This document shows, one piece after another, positions 48,148-60,076 of a stretch of DNA of 64,000 nucleotides. Made by a program: the position numbers and the translations under genes. The notes under the pieces were generated by a model. That model saw only the letters and a program-made list of their open reading frames with translations. It did no database searches and was not told the origin of the DNA. Source of the stretch: Taxawa tesnikishii (nom. ined.) (lineage: Eukaryota > Ascomycota > Dothideomycetes > Dothideales). How positions within the stretch are numbered: position 1 is the first letter of the stretch; every line of letters starts with the position of its first letter. The stretch lies in NCBI GenBank assembly GCA_030247885.1, contig JAPDRO010000015.1:62001-126000 (forward strand), written 5' to 3'.

Positions 48148-49607
48148 GTGCCCGGAAAGTGGCTTGCCTTGTGGCAGTACGGCAACGGTAAGTGCAGGTC
48201 ACAGTGACAGGCGATCGCTGTTGCTGTCCGCCTGTGATTGGCCGAATCCGAGCTGTACCGCCAGGGTCCAAGCGGGTTGTTGTTGTGGTGTGTTGCGGTG
48301 TGACGTCTGTTTGCCAACGCTACTCTACATATCACAAGGCAGTGAACATTCTGCTGCACCACTATGCCTATGATCAATCCGGGAGTAATTCCCTTCTTTG
48401 CTGCCCTTCTTTACTGCCCTCTACGTTAGAGAGCACCTCTTAAGACAAAGAACGGCAACAATTTAGACAAGTCAAGCCCTTTTGCTAAAACCACCTCGAC
48501 TTGTGATAGCACCCCGGCCTGGACAGGTTACGTACTTGAGAGTGGATGATCGAGTGAGCTTTGTTTGTGTGTAGTCACAAAAGAAGCTCGAGTGAAGCTT
48601 GGATGGACCAGGAGACTTGCACCCACTGAACGTTCTCACGCGAAGCCAACATCCCTACAACGGACTATAGCCAAACGCAAAGTTTCGCTTCTTTGTGGGC
48701 CATGCACATTCCAATGGTCGTATCGTTACATCCTCATGTGTGTCATAGCTATGCAAAAGCCGAACAGGATGCTAGATTTGTCAGTCTGATGGCACCCGTG
48801 GATGTTGCCATGGTCGTCCCTATTCCATGGGGCCGACAGCCATTCGATAATCGTAGAGTGACTAGCGAGCTGGCGTCATGTTGAGATCAACCACGACCAT
48901 ACTTGAGAGAGAGCTGTGTACTTTGTACGCATTGAAATACGAGTCACGGAAGAGCGCTTATCAGCAATGTCATCATGGTTGATATGCCGCTTACGCAATC
49001 ATCTACTACTTTCTGTAATACACTCAATTTAATCCATCCCCTCCTCCACATTACATGTCCTTTTAGACATTCCATCGTCTTGCTGTCACCAACTAAACTG
49101 CCAGGTAAGGGACCAATGTAAGATATACACAATGACAATCCTTTGAAAGCATCACCGTCGTTCTTTCTTGGTCTAGCCATATCCGCCGGCAATGGTAGCC
49201 AATGGTTGCTGAAGAAGCTCTGATATAGCTGCCAAGCAATCCAACCGGGCAGAGAGCTTAGTCTCTGCCCAATGCGTAGACCTTTTGACCAGACACGATG
49301 ATGAGCTGGATGAGACACAGATAGAAGAAAGAAAGATGTAAATCCGAACGAAAGTGAAGATGCTAATCCTTGGGGTGATAGCTGCATCTGAACATCCTTA
49401 AAGCAGCGCACCAGATCCGATGATGACATGGCGGTCTGAAAGCAACCATGCGTATGCGTGCGCAGCCATGCAATACCGGCACGAAGTCGCGGGACATGGA
49501 AGCCTAAGTAGTTCGAGATATGATGGAATGCGTAAAGATTAGTTCGTTGTCCAGCGAGATCTCGACGTGGTGTAAGCCGTACGTGGACTTCGAGACGGTG
49601 AGGAAAC
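48148..49607. other. Intergenic region SEY1 promoter / PUF 3' side
   Basis: 1.46 kb between two minus-strand genes. A 235-codon minus-strand open frame (48944-49651) overlaps the PUF terminus and shows no family pattern; it is more likely PUF 3' UTR. PUF genes often have long UTRs, but none can be measured here. Confidence 0.45.
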
Positions 49608-52294
49608 TCAACGGTAGCTGTTGCCGTACGGGCCGGCACGAGTATTGCCACCGTATCCCTGACGATCGATGTAACCGCTGCTGTTGTTGCGGGTCAACAT
49701 ACCGTTTCCGGGCCCAAGACGAGTGGCGAAGGCAGGGTTGCAGCAAAGCATGGCGACGCGGGAGCCGTACTTGGAGCCGCGGAGTGAGACCATGTGCTTG
49801 CGGATATGGGCGGCGACGATTTCACGACGCTGCGGATCAGCGTGGGTGAGGATGTGCTGGACCAGGTAGTTGCCGAACTGATCGCCGGCGACTGCGGTTT
49901 CTATCAGCATCGAATAACACTATGAAGGATAGAGGATACTTACTGTCGATCAACGGCATGCGTGGGCGATCCGGACGAGCCTCGCAGACACGGTCAAGGT
50001 AGCGGTCGAGGAGGTCTGGACCACCGATCTTCAGGCACTTCTCGACGACCTTGGAAGCGAATTGATCCATGCTGTACTCGGTGGCGAAGCGGACAACGTG
50101 ATCAATGGCGCGAGTGCGGTCGGGGACCGAGCCATGCTCACAGATATGCTGAATGCACCAGTTGCCGAACTGGCCGTGAGCGACGACATCGATGCTGGCA
50201 AGGACTTCGTTGATGCAAGGGCGCTACATGCATGTTAACAACCTATCACCCATGGTAATGCTACATAGCTCACCTTGTCTTCTTCGAGACAATTCTCAAA
50301 GATGTTCTGAACCACAAGACTTCCGGTCTCTCCAAGGGCAACCTCGTGCCACATACCACGCAGTGCCTCGTTGACGTACTTCATGATCTGGGGTGGCGAG
50401 TCGCTCCAGCGAAGCTCGAACAGCTTCTGCCAGACATGGCAGGCGTACCGATGGATGACAGTCTCTGGGATGCGGCGGAGAAGCTCGTGCACCATGATGG
50501 CCTTGTACTCCTCGGGAACACAGTCAAAGGCCTTCTGGACGACGTGGCAACCGAAAGCATCCATGCTCAGGTTGAGAGTGTTACCTCTGATGGCTCGGGC
50601 GATGGCAATAACTTGCTCAGGGGTACCGTGCTCGAAGCAGCGCTGAACAAGGAAGTTACCGAAGCGGTTGACCATGAGAGGATAAGCTTGGTCGATGATG
50701 GCTTGAACAATCTCGTACTTCTGCTCATTGGTGGCACACTTGAGCTTCTGTTGGAGAAATATTGAGGCTTGCTGGTCGTTGCTGCATACGATCTTGTCCA
50801 CAATGTATTTCCAGTTGCAGCTCATGTTGCGATCAAGAAGACGACGGTAGTTCATCGGCTCGGTCGTGCTAAGGTAACCCGCCGGTTGCTCAGATTGTGC
50901 TTGGGTGGTCCAAGATCCGGGACCACCATATGGGCCACTTTGTTGCTGCTCGAAGCTGAACTCAGGGGCAGTAGGCGACATGCGGCTGCCGCCTGGACCT
51001 GGGAGTGGCATATACGAAGCCGGGTTGGGAGGCAGGACCATCTGCTGCATTGGGTTCATCTGATGCATAGCAGGCATGGGTTGCTGCTTAGGCTGCTGCA
51101 TGGATTGATAGGGGTGCGCCGTCATGGGTGGGGCCATGCGAGCAGCGTCTGGGACACCATGTCTAGAGGAGCCCCAAGGCTGCACGTGATGACCGAAAGC
51201 AGATCCTGGGCGACTCACTTGGCCACTACCACCACGGCGGGGATAATCAACGGGCGATGGCTCACTGCTGTAAAAGGCACCCGTGTCGGTAGTGCTTACA
51301 CGTAGAGACGGTGGTTGCTGGTGTCCGATAGAACCCAACATAGGGTGCGGAGTCATGGCACGGCCCCCACGACCGTTCATGTTGCTAACAGCGTGGCCGG
51401 ACCAGCCGCTGTCGAAAGAAAGAGACATGCCAGGAGTTCCGAGCTTCACACCACCTTGCAGAGGACCGCCAATGACGGACGTAGCAGGGGTCCAGATGCT
51501 GGTGTTGGACTGGGTCGAAATGGATTTCTGATCGAAGTCCCCATCGAACTGGGGACCCATGACCTGCTCCAGGGTGTGCTTGGTGATCCGGGACTGAGAC
51601 AGCTCTTGGTCCATGCGAGCAATTTTGTTCTTTGCCATCTCTAACTCTCTTTTGAGACGCAAGACCTCTGCAGCATCCATACCATCGCAGTCAGGGGAAG
51701 GGGTGCTACGAGGCGACATCGCATATGGGTTGGTGTTGGTCTCCCACTGGGAAGTCGAAGGGTCGGAGTTTCGGTCTTCCAAGGCCTTCCTCTGTTGTTC
51801 AAGGACAACCTGCTGCTCCTGCAGCTTGGCTAAAAGTTCGTCCATTGGAAACTCAGGAGGCTGCTGTTCAACAGCAGAGGGCGTGCTGTCGATCTTTTGC
51901 TTCTGGCGATGCGGTCAGTTCAGGAAGCACAGGGGTTGAATGAGACTTGTTATCAGGGATAACGTTGATGTTGGACAGGAGTATGATGAATCCTCACCTT
52001 AGAGAGGATGTTGAAGGTTGCTGGAGACGGAAGCTGATTGAGCAGTCTGGAGGTGGTCAGAGGCAGTGGGATGTCACTGTTCTCACGCTTGACGCCCTGA
52101 TCGAGGGAGAGTGAGCTAAGGCTTTGCAAGAGACGTGCATTGATATCCTTGAACGATGGTAAATCAGGACGTACGGTGGCACCCGACGCTACTCCTCCGT
52201 CAGTCGCAGTGCTGTCTTCGAAGATTGCAAAACCGGTCGAGGATCTCATACTCTTGCGTGGGGTAGGGGAACCGTCGAAACCGACAGAAGCCAT
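49608..52294 (-). CDS. Pumilio/PUF-family RNA-binding protein
   Basis: PUF proteins bind UGUA-type sites in 3' UTRs and repress or localise mRNAs. Exons 52294-51998, 51902-50274, 50223-49944 and 49891-49608; 829 residues, clean frame. The N-terminus is low-complexity with a short motif (LNQLPSPATFNILSK) and a coiled coil (LLAKLQEQQVVLEQQRKAL), then a Gly/Met/Pro/Gln-rich linker. The C-terminal PUF array starts near YIVDKIVCSNDQQ. Repeat cores are visible: NRFGNFLVQRCFE, DAFGCHVVQKAFD, HRYACHVWQKLFE, ETGSLVVQNIFE, GQFGNWCIQHICE, DQFASKVVEKCLK, DQFGNYLVQHIL and SKYGSRVAML. That is about eight repeats, as in the family, followed by a short Asn/Gly-rich tail. Which yeast PUF it corresponds to is not clear to me. 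An upstream in-phase GTG is not used; 52294 is the first ATG. Confidence 0.93.
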
Positions 52295-52846
52295 GCTGAT
52301 CGATGCTGCTGATGTAGACGATGTACCAATGTCGTGTTGGACAATCAGGGAATGGCGCGTGACAAAGGGAGGGGCAGGTCTGGTATGATGCTTGGGATGT
52401 TTGATGCGCGGATAAAGCACGTTGGGGTGGTTTGGTTGTGTTAAGGTGAGAGTTGATCGTGTTGTTCTTGATGTGTGAAGAGAGGAGACGAGATGGTGAT
52501 GTATATGAGCAACACAGAAGGAGGAGGGAGGGAAGAGAAGGTGTTGTGTGAGATGTGATGTATAAGGAGAGAACTGGTTGTGGTGTCAAGGGAAAGGCCG
52601 TGTTGCAGTGTGGAGGACCTTGTCGCGCTTTCCGTGAAGCGCGTCAAGTTGGTGATTAAGCCTCGCCACCGTTGACGCGCAGCCGAGCCAAGACTTCCGC
52701 AACAGGAAGGACCACCTACCCAATTTCCCCAATGGGCTTGCCCGCTAACCAACAACCAACGCAAGTACCTTGCAGGCGCATGGGCAGTCGCATCGATACT
52801 GTATTTCGCAGGTGGGTCCTACACAAAGCTCGTCATCCACCTTTCC
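52295..52846. promoter_or_regulatory. PUF promoter and 5' leader
   Basis: The sequence is purine-rich on the plus strand near 52440-52560 (hence a CT-rich leader in the PUF sense) and continues to the end of the upstream hydrolase gene. No discrete motif recognised. Confidence 0.4.
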
Positions 52847-55618
52847 TCAGGTGAAGAATGAGTTCTTCGACACCTTCCATTGAGTATCAAAGAACCCCAG
52901 GGCCAAGACGCCATCTGCGCCTTTCCGCAGTATTCCTTTGGACACCACCACGAAATCTGGCTGACCGACGCCCGTGAGCATCGGCGCCAAGCGAGCCGCA
53001 GTGCGGAGGCCTTCCTCATCCGCGCCCCATACCACAAGTTCCAGCGATTCGCTCTTGAGTGGTCTCAGAAAGATGGCCCCTATACTCTGACCTGAGTATT
53101 TCCCTCGCCTCCAGTATCCCTCTTGATTGAAAGAGAGTTGTGTGAGTCAATCGTAATTGGGTGATCGTCAAACAAGCCCGTCGGAAGATCCATGCCGATT
53201 GCAACCTGAACGACATTTCCCGCCGTCTCCGAAAGAGTAATCTCTCTACCGACGATCTCGGTATCCGCGGCAAAGTACTGACACAAATTGCGCGAAACCT
53301 GAAGCGCGATGTGTCTTGAATTGGAACCGGTGAGGATGCGGAGCCTTCCCTGGGTTCGCAATATGGAATCCATAGCACCGAGCTGTCGGCCAGAGCGAGT
53401 AGGTCTGCCCTTCAGATCCCACTCTGATTGCGGTACCTTGACCTAAAAGCGTGAGCAAGTCTTCAAGCTGTCCTTCCGAGCGTTTGCTTACCTGCCAAGA
53501 GCGACTGATAGGTCCACGGCACAGCTCTATCTGCCGTAAGCCATCCACGAACGGAAGCTCCACGCGTTGGCCGTCTACTTCCACGTTGCTTGCCTGACGT
53601 AATCTGTATCCACGCAGCTCGAAACACAGGACGTTACTCGCGGTCACCCGGAGTGCATGCGTCTCATCCACACCAACATTGAGCTTGCCGAGCTGTCCTG
53701 GGGTAACCAACTGGAGGATACGGAAACCGTTCTTGGAACCAGTATCTGCTGGATTAGCAACAACCAGACAGAAGCTCTCTGATGTTTTCTTCATTCGGGA
53801 TTTGTGGTTCAGATGCTCATGGTAAAAGCCTTTTAAGGGCGCAGTCGTCAAGATACCGTCAACCCAGTGCCCTTGCCCGGGAAATTCGACATAGTGGGAT
53901 GAGGCATCGGCTTCGTGGATCATCTGATACATCAGCCGAGAATGGTAAGCAGGAACGTTGTCGTCGTTACTCCCATGTTGTTGCAAGACTGGGATGCCTT
54001 TGACGTTGGAAAGCAGCATCTCATGACGGTAACTGCTGATGGAGCCATCCAAAATTGCACGCACTGCAGGCTGCATCGAATGCCAGAGCTTGAAGGGAAC
54101 ATAATTCTGAATGGAAGAGTATCCAGAGACAGGTGCTGCAGCTATGATATTGTCCGGCTGGTGCGCCATGGCGTACCATGTTCCTTGGCCGCCATTCGAA
54201 TGTCCGCTCACGAGCCATCGCTCGATGTCGACACCAGGTCCAGGCCATCCGGTTGCAGTGATCCATGATGATATTGCGCGGATAGCGGCTTTCACATCCT
54301 CGAATCCCCATGCATGCCAGTCGTCTCCGGACCATGGAGTAACTCCAGTCGGGAACAGCACCCAGGCGCACAGGTCTGGTACCGGGTCCAGAGCATGCGC
54401 CACTAATGGGTCATCCGCTTCGAGTCCAGCACCATGTAGACTCAACAACACCGGCAACGCCTCATGCTCTTCCGGCTGGCATGACATGTTCAAAGGAGGA
54501 GGACGGAGTATGGCATAAGATACGATTGCCCCAGGATGGAGGAATGTGATCTTGTGCGGTTCACGAACAGAGCGCTCTGGAAGAACCTGGGAGACCGTAA
54601 GGGTGGCGATATCGTGCTGCCCAGCGAACACGTATTCCAACGTCAAGCTGACTCGTGAGGGACAAGGAGTCTTGATGCAAGTCAAGTTGAAAGCTATCGG
54701 CCGTGTCTGTCCGGATACGACGAGCCAAGCATCGTCAACCGCCAGCCCGGCACGGTAACCGGCGTCATCTGCGGATATGCCGGTGATCACAACATCGTCC
54801 AAGGCGTGGTTCCTCACAGTCAGGGAGCCGAAAGAACCAGCAAGTACACCTCCAACAATGTCCGGGAGCAATGCTTTCTCTGCCACAAGCTGAAGTCTCG
54901 GCGCGAATGCCTGAGCGCGCAGAGTAATCTGGATATCAGGAGCTCCAATACCACCCATGGCGCGTACGTCTCTGACGAGACGGACATCGATCCGATGCTC
55001 CCCGGTTCCAGATGCAGTACGAGCGGGGCTCTTCTGTAGGAGTAGAAATCGCCGCCGAAGTGATGCTGGCCATCGACCCAGAACTCCAGTACACGGTCTG
55101 TGTAGAGCGCGATACTCTGCGTCTCGGAGCCGTGTATGATGATGGAACCTCGTGCCCAGGCCTGATACTGGAGCACCGCCCAACCATAGATCTTCTGAAG
55201 GAAGTCGAAGTCTACTTCTGGAAAACTGACTATGAAATCCGATTCACTGAAGGTTTCATTGCAGTCACTCGAAATGGGCTTTACCGTGGACCAAGTGACG
55301 GTTCCGTTTAGCGCCAATGAACTTCGGAACGTGGCATTGCTGTCAGGCTTCAGTGAAGGAAAACCGCCATAGTACTCCAAGGGATCAGCTCCCCACGTCG
55401 CCTCTATCGCAGCATCAGCGTTCTGAAGCTATCTACACAGCAGTCTCGGGGCGGCGGTGTTTCATGCCTCTGGTGCCGGTCTGGAATGGTCCTAGAACGT
55501 GCCAATCTGTAGAGAAATTGATGGGGCATGCACTACAATTATGGGGAGGAGATGAAGTAGAAGGGCTCAGATAGCTTTGGAACGATGACAGTGCAGTGAA
55601 GATGCCAGTAACTTTCAT
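52847..55618 (-). CDS. Large alpha/beta-hydrolase (S9-like esterase/peptidase)
   Basis: Two exons, 55618-53492 and 53442-52847 (GTAAGC...TTTTAG), about 908 residues. The start at 55618 opens DWHVLGPFQTGTR, then WGADPLEYYGGF and a beta-rich N-terminal domain (WAVLQYQAWARG, DGQHHFGGDFYSY). The hydrolase core has LLSLHGAGLEADDP, WHAWGFEDVKAAI, a Ser nucleophile in GHSNGGQGTWY near residue 474, Asp in QQHGSNDDNVP near 551 and His in PGQGHWVDG near 583. This is a complete triad of the prolyl-oligopeptidase/esterase type. A C-terminal domain follows (PTGLFDDHPI, VVSKGILRKG). Four bases seem missing: two in the first ~60 codons after GTR (exact places unclear), one G at 55000-55003 and one at 53091. 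The N-terminus is only weakly hydrophobic, so secretion is uncertain, and the substrate is unknown. Confidence 0.8.
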
Positions 55619-56075
55619 CTCCGCTCAGCATCTGAAGAGGCCTCGTATTGCAGCACGGACAATAGGCAGATAGACAATAGAGAAGTTGCATCAAGCTTTG
55701 TGACATCCAGTATCCGTGTTTGAGATGCCTGGGGATGGAATTCCGCCATACGGCATCTTCCGTCTGATGCGATTGACCTGCAAAAGGGACACGCAACGCT
55801 GTACCACGTTACCACATCAACCATTGCACCCCTTCTTTCGTCCCTGTAGACTTTGCCCGCTAGGCACTGTCGCAGCCTTCATCGCTCAGCATCGTTGAAA
55901 GTGAGCCTATTGCAGTATATGGACACCCATTGAGCGGTCAGAAGCTTTGTAAACAGCGAAACGTCAACCAACCCTTTGTCACCTTCCTTATACAGCATAT
56001 TGCTTGATCCACTGAAGAAGTCCAAAACACGCACTCTCATGGCGTGGTAGACCACGCTCGTCGTCCATACAGAAC
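55619..56075. promoter_or_regulatory. Divergent promoter hydrolase / SLY41-like
   Basis: 457 bp between opposite starts. It holds both promoters; no motif recognised. Confidence 0.4.
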
Positions 56076-57790
56076 ATGACAACCACACATACCGGCATCG
56101 AGCGACGGTCATCATCGTCCGCGGATCCAAGGATCTTCAAATTCCCCGAGTTCTCCCAAAACGGCCTCTCAGTATACGACGAAGATGCGATAGACAGCGG
56201 ATCAAGATCGCCTAGCCCGCGACCACTACCACTTCAGAACAATCTGCATTCGGCTGAGCGCTGGCAAGCGCGCAGAAACTCGCGCGTAAATGGTGGACTT
56301 TGGGGAACTGGAGGGATGGGAGGAACAAGACATGGCAGACAAAAAGCTTGAGCGAGGCGATAAGAACGGTGAGGACAAGAAAGGGAAGCGTCAGTGAAAA
56401 TGCGCACGAGATTGCAGAGGCGCTGAAAGCTCCCGTGTCTGGGAAGCTCATTGTACGTAGGCAACGCTATCATAATCGTTACAGTGACGGGGCTGATATT
56501 CCACCAAGCTCCTCTGTGGTGTCTGGTACGGCACTTCCATCCTCTCGAACACGTCTTCCAAAGCCATCTTGACCGCGCTTCCTATGCCCGTTACCCTGAC
56601 CCTTGTACAATTCCTCTTCGTCTCCGGGCTGTGCATGTTCTTCTCCTGGCTGGCCCGGATATACCCACCCCTCCGCAATGCTGTACCCGCTCTGCGATAT
56701 GGGATCCGACGACCGAGCAGGGAACTCGTAATGACCACGCTTCCCCTCACGGCCTTCCAAATCGGCGGTCACATCCTCAGCTCCGACGCCATGGCGCGCA
56801 TTCCCGTCTCACTGGTCCACACCATCAAGGGCCTGTCTCCCCTCTTCACCGTCCTTGCATACCGCTTCTTTCTCAACGTCAAATATTCCTCCGCGACGTA
56901 TCTGTCTCTGGTGCCCCTCACGCTCGGCGTCATCATGGCCTGCTCCACCAGCTTCAGCTCAAACTTCCTCGGCCTCCTCTACGCTTTCGGCTCCGCCCTG
57001 CTCTTCGTCACCCAGAACATCGTATCCAAGAAACTCTTCAATGAGGCAGCCCGTGCCGAAGCGGACGGCATCCCACGCAAGAACGCCAAACCGGATAAGC
57101 TCAACCTGCTCTGCTACTCCTCCGGTCTAGCGTTTGTGTTTACAGTGCCCATCTGGTTCTGGTCCGAAGGCTTTGGAATTATCGGCGACTTCCTCAACGA
57201 CGCCTCCGTCGAGCTCTCCGAGCGCCCGGGCAGCTTAGACCACGGTCGTCTTGCCTTGGAGTTCATCTTCAACGGCTCCTTCCACTTCGGCCAAAACCTC
57301 GTCGCCTTCGTTCTCCTGGGCCTCGTGAGTCCCGTCACGTACAGCGTCGCCAGTCTCATCAAACGTGTCTTTGTCATCGTGTTTGCGATCATCTGGTTCG
57401 GAAATCCGATGACCAAGATCAAGGTTTCGGCATCGCGCTCACGTTTCTGGGTCTGTACTTGTACGATCGCACGAGCGATGCGGCGAGAGCGGACAAGAGG
57501 GCGAGGCTTGGCAAGGAGGGGCAGACGTTGCTGCCGTTGGTCAGCGGGGACGCGAAGAGGCATGATGCTGGGCCGGGGATGTATGTGCAGAGTCCGGCGA
57601 GTTATGCGCCGCCCCTGAGTGGTACGAATGGCGCGCCGAGCGGGCCCGGCGGGTTTGGGGGATTACTGGGAGGCCGAGGGCGCCGAGTGGCGCGAGTCCG
57701 GGCAATACGGGTATGTGGTTGCCGCCGGGGACGAAGGCTGAGGAGACGTGGAACAATAAGGATTTGATGAGGGAGAAGAATGTAGGATAG
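56076..57790 (+). CDS. sly41: SLY41-like nucleotide-sugar/triose-phosphate transporter family protein
   Basis: Member of the TPT/DMT superfamily; yeast Sly41 is a multicopy suppressor of ER-to-Golgi defects. Exons 56076-56452 and 56509-57790. The first ~125 residues are soluble and Ser-rich, with SEAIRTVRTRKGSVSENAHEIAEAL. About nine to ten membrane segments follow, with WYGTSILSNTSSKAIL, TAFQIGGHILSSDAMARIPVS, HTIKGLSPLFTVLAYR, GSALLFVTQNIVSKK, LVSPVTYSVASLIKRVFVI and IWFGNPMT, all typical of the TPT domain. The soluble tail is Gly/Pro-rich. Three bases seem missing: a G at 56302-56305, a C at 57420 and a G at 57678-57680. Adding them gives 553 residues ending at the TAG at 57788. A naive reading would end too early in each case. 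Confidence 0.9.
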
Positions 57791-58106
57791 TGGATTTGTA
57801 CAATGTGAGCACATTCTTTTGATCCTGTTTTGAGTCTTGCCCCTTGTGGCTGATGTCTGACGCTGAATGGATTGGTTGACTGACTCTATTGAGCGATAGA
57901 TGGGTGTACGAAAGAAACGTATCAACCTCTATTGATTCAAATTAAGACAGGTTCTTTGAGTTGATATCAACAAGGAGCTAACACCCAGGCAAGACTGGAT
58001 CGTCTCGCAGCTAGTAAGAGCTTAGCACGACGACGACAATAGCGCGAAATCGCAGAAACAGCACGGATTTGAGACGCTATCGATGAAGCTCAACGCGTTG
58101 TAACCA
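57791..58106. other. Convergent intergenic region SLY41-like / P450
   Basis: 316 bp of shared 3' sequence; nothing else seen. Confidence 0.5.
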
Positions 58107-60076
58107 TCAATCGCGGGCTCTTAATGCAACCCTGCAGAGCAAATTCTTCTGCTTTACGAACCAGACATTCTGCGACTCTAAGTCCTGTTCAGGGTGTACA
58201 AGAGTAAAGTCGAAATGCTGGACGAGCTCAGGAATCAACTTTGATATCTCCATCAGGCTGATGTTTTTTCCTATGCACGTCCGGGATCCGTGGCCGAACT
58301 GATTCGGTCGTCAATTTGATGGCAAACATGGGGAAAACAGACGCGGACTCACTGCCAGGAAGTATCTATCCATCGCCGCGGCCCGCTGTGGGTCACCAAG
58401 CCAGCGTTCCGGTACAAACTCAGAGGCATCCGGACCAAAAACGGCTGTGTTGTGGTGAGCGACCCAAGAGTTGACTCCGACGACAGTCTGCATAGGGATG
58501 TTAGTCGCTTGACTATCCTGCCAAATGGAAGCGCGAGCAATCTTACCCCTTCAGCAAAGTTGTGTCCTGCAATGACTGCGCCCCTTTTGGCACCACTCTT
58601 CCAAGGGGCAAACCCGTAGCTGGATGCATTCGCAGGCCTTCTTTGATGCACGCTTGCAGGTATGGCAGCTTCTGCGATTCTTGGAATGTGACTGGACTGG
58701 AGAGCAGACCCTGGGACGCTGCATCATCCAGCTCGTTCCGCAACTGCACAGAAATAAAGACGTCAGCTTCAAGGAGCAAGGGGTTGGATGTCCACGTAAT
58801 GGCTGCCTTGATGCGGCCTGGCTCGCTCATTCTTACCTTGTCCAAACATCTCGGATCCCTCATCAGCTGGAACACTATCGCAGACAGACTGATAGACGTC
58901 GTATCAGATCCAGCCCCGATGTTCGTCATGCAAGCTATAAACACATCTTCCATTGTAAACTTCGCCGGGTCCGCAGCATGCAAGCTCAGCGCCTTGGACA
59001 AGAAGTCTCCACCCTCGCTCTTCGAGCTCTTCTCAGCACCGGTCCGCATCCGCTCCACGCGCTTCTGCAGCTCCCTCTGCGTGAAATCCCGCAAGTAGGC
59101 ACCGCCAGCTTTCTGCGGGAGCAGGGACATAATTTTGTAGATTATGGGGTGCCACTCGGAGTAGACGCCTACGTTGGCGCAGTAGAAGAGGTACTGGTGC
59201 AATGCGGCAAGAAGACCTCCTTTGTCCTCGCCGTCATCGAGGAAGCCGAAACGTTCGTCTAACTATCAACTTGCGTCAGCCCCAAACTCACACACTTCCA
59301 GCCATTCACTCCGCCTCCTGCCCTTCGCTTTCATCGCCGAACAGCAGGAACAGGACAGACTCACAGTGATAAGAGCGATAACGTCGAAAGCATAACACTG
59401 CAGCCAATGTTGCAAATTAAACGCCACGCCGCTCATCGCAAACTCCTTCAATTTCCGTTCTAACAGATCCGTACATGTGGCCACGTACGGTTCCATCTGC
59501 ACCAGATTTGTCATCGAGTACAACGATGCTACCTTGCGACGGTTCGCGGCGTGGCGTTTGCCGTCCCGGTCTGTGAAGAGATCCCAGTTGTTGGGCGACG
59601 GGTGCCCGGATGCGTAATACCAGGGTGACTGACCAGGCGCGTGAAGAGTTAGCCACGCTGCGAGCATGTAACGGGATGGACAGCAGGATTTTTCTGTACC
59701 TTAATGAATGCAGTGCCATGGCCGTAAATGGTCTTTACGGCGTCAGGGTCGTCGACGCTGTATTCATTCGGCGCGATCCTGACAAGAGGACCTAGATAGG
59801 AAACTCGGTCGGCACAAGCTCCACTAACAATAGTTGCCAAGGACTGAGACCGCGTTGTGACTGGATAGAATTCTCACCATATTGTGCGTGCAACCTTATG
59901 TCCGTCTTCTCGAAATCACCATGCCAGACGCTTCGAAGGTACCAGAGACGCGTGAACCGGGCCAAGAATGGTCCGGGTACCCGTTTGAGAGGGGAGAGTA
60001 GAGCTCGGACGATGGCAAGGATAGGAAACAGAAGAAGTAAGAGAGGAATAGCATATGCTGGGCTTAAGTGGGCCAT
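58107..60076 (-). CDS. Cytochrome P450 monooxygenase (pisatin-demethylase-like group)
   Basis: Microsomal heme monooxygenase. Seven exons: 60076-59878, 59791-59700, 59628-59365, 59262-58837, 58743-58547, 58487-58353 and 58298-58107; 501 residues. An N-terminal anchor (AIPLLLLLFPILAIV) and hinge KRVPGPFLARF are present. The I-helix has GAGSDTTSIS near residue 304, the K-helix EGLR near 361 and the PERW motif PERWLGDP. The heme loop FGHGSRTCIGK places the ligand Cys near 446. The phrases PLVRIAPNEYSVDDPDAVKTIYG and KVASLYSMTNLVQMEPYV are typical of the pisatin-demethylase-like clan. One G is missing at 58581-58584, between VVPKG and GAVIAGHN. The substrate is unknown. An alcohol dehydrogenase lies upstream on the same strand, which hints at, but does not prove, a shared oxidative role. 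Confidence 0.93.

Noticed and set aside
48944-49651. 235-codon minus-strand frame beyond the PUF gene
   Set aside because: Overlaps the PUF C-terminus in another frame and lacks recognisable features; probably PUF 3' UTR.
55394-55440. GC-AG intron in the hydrolase 5' part
   Set aside because: The donor does not fit the GC-AG consensus and the resulting frame meets a stop.
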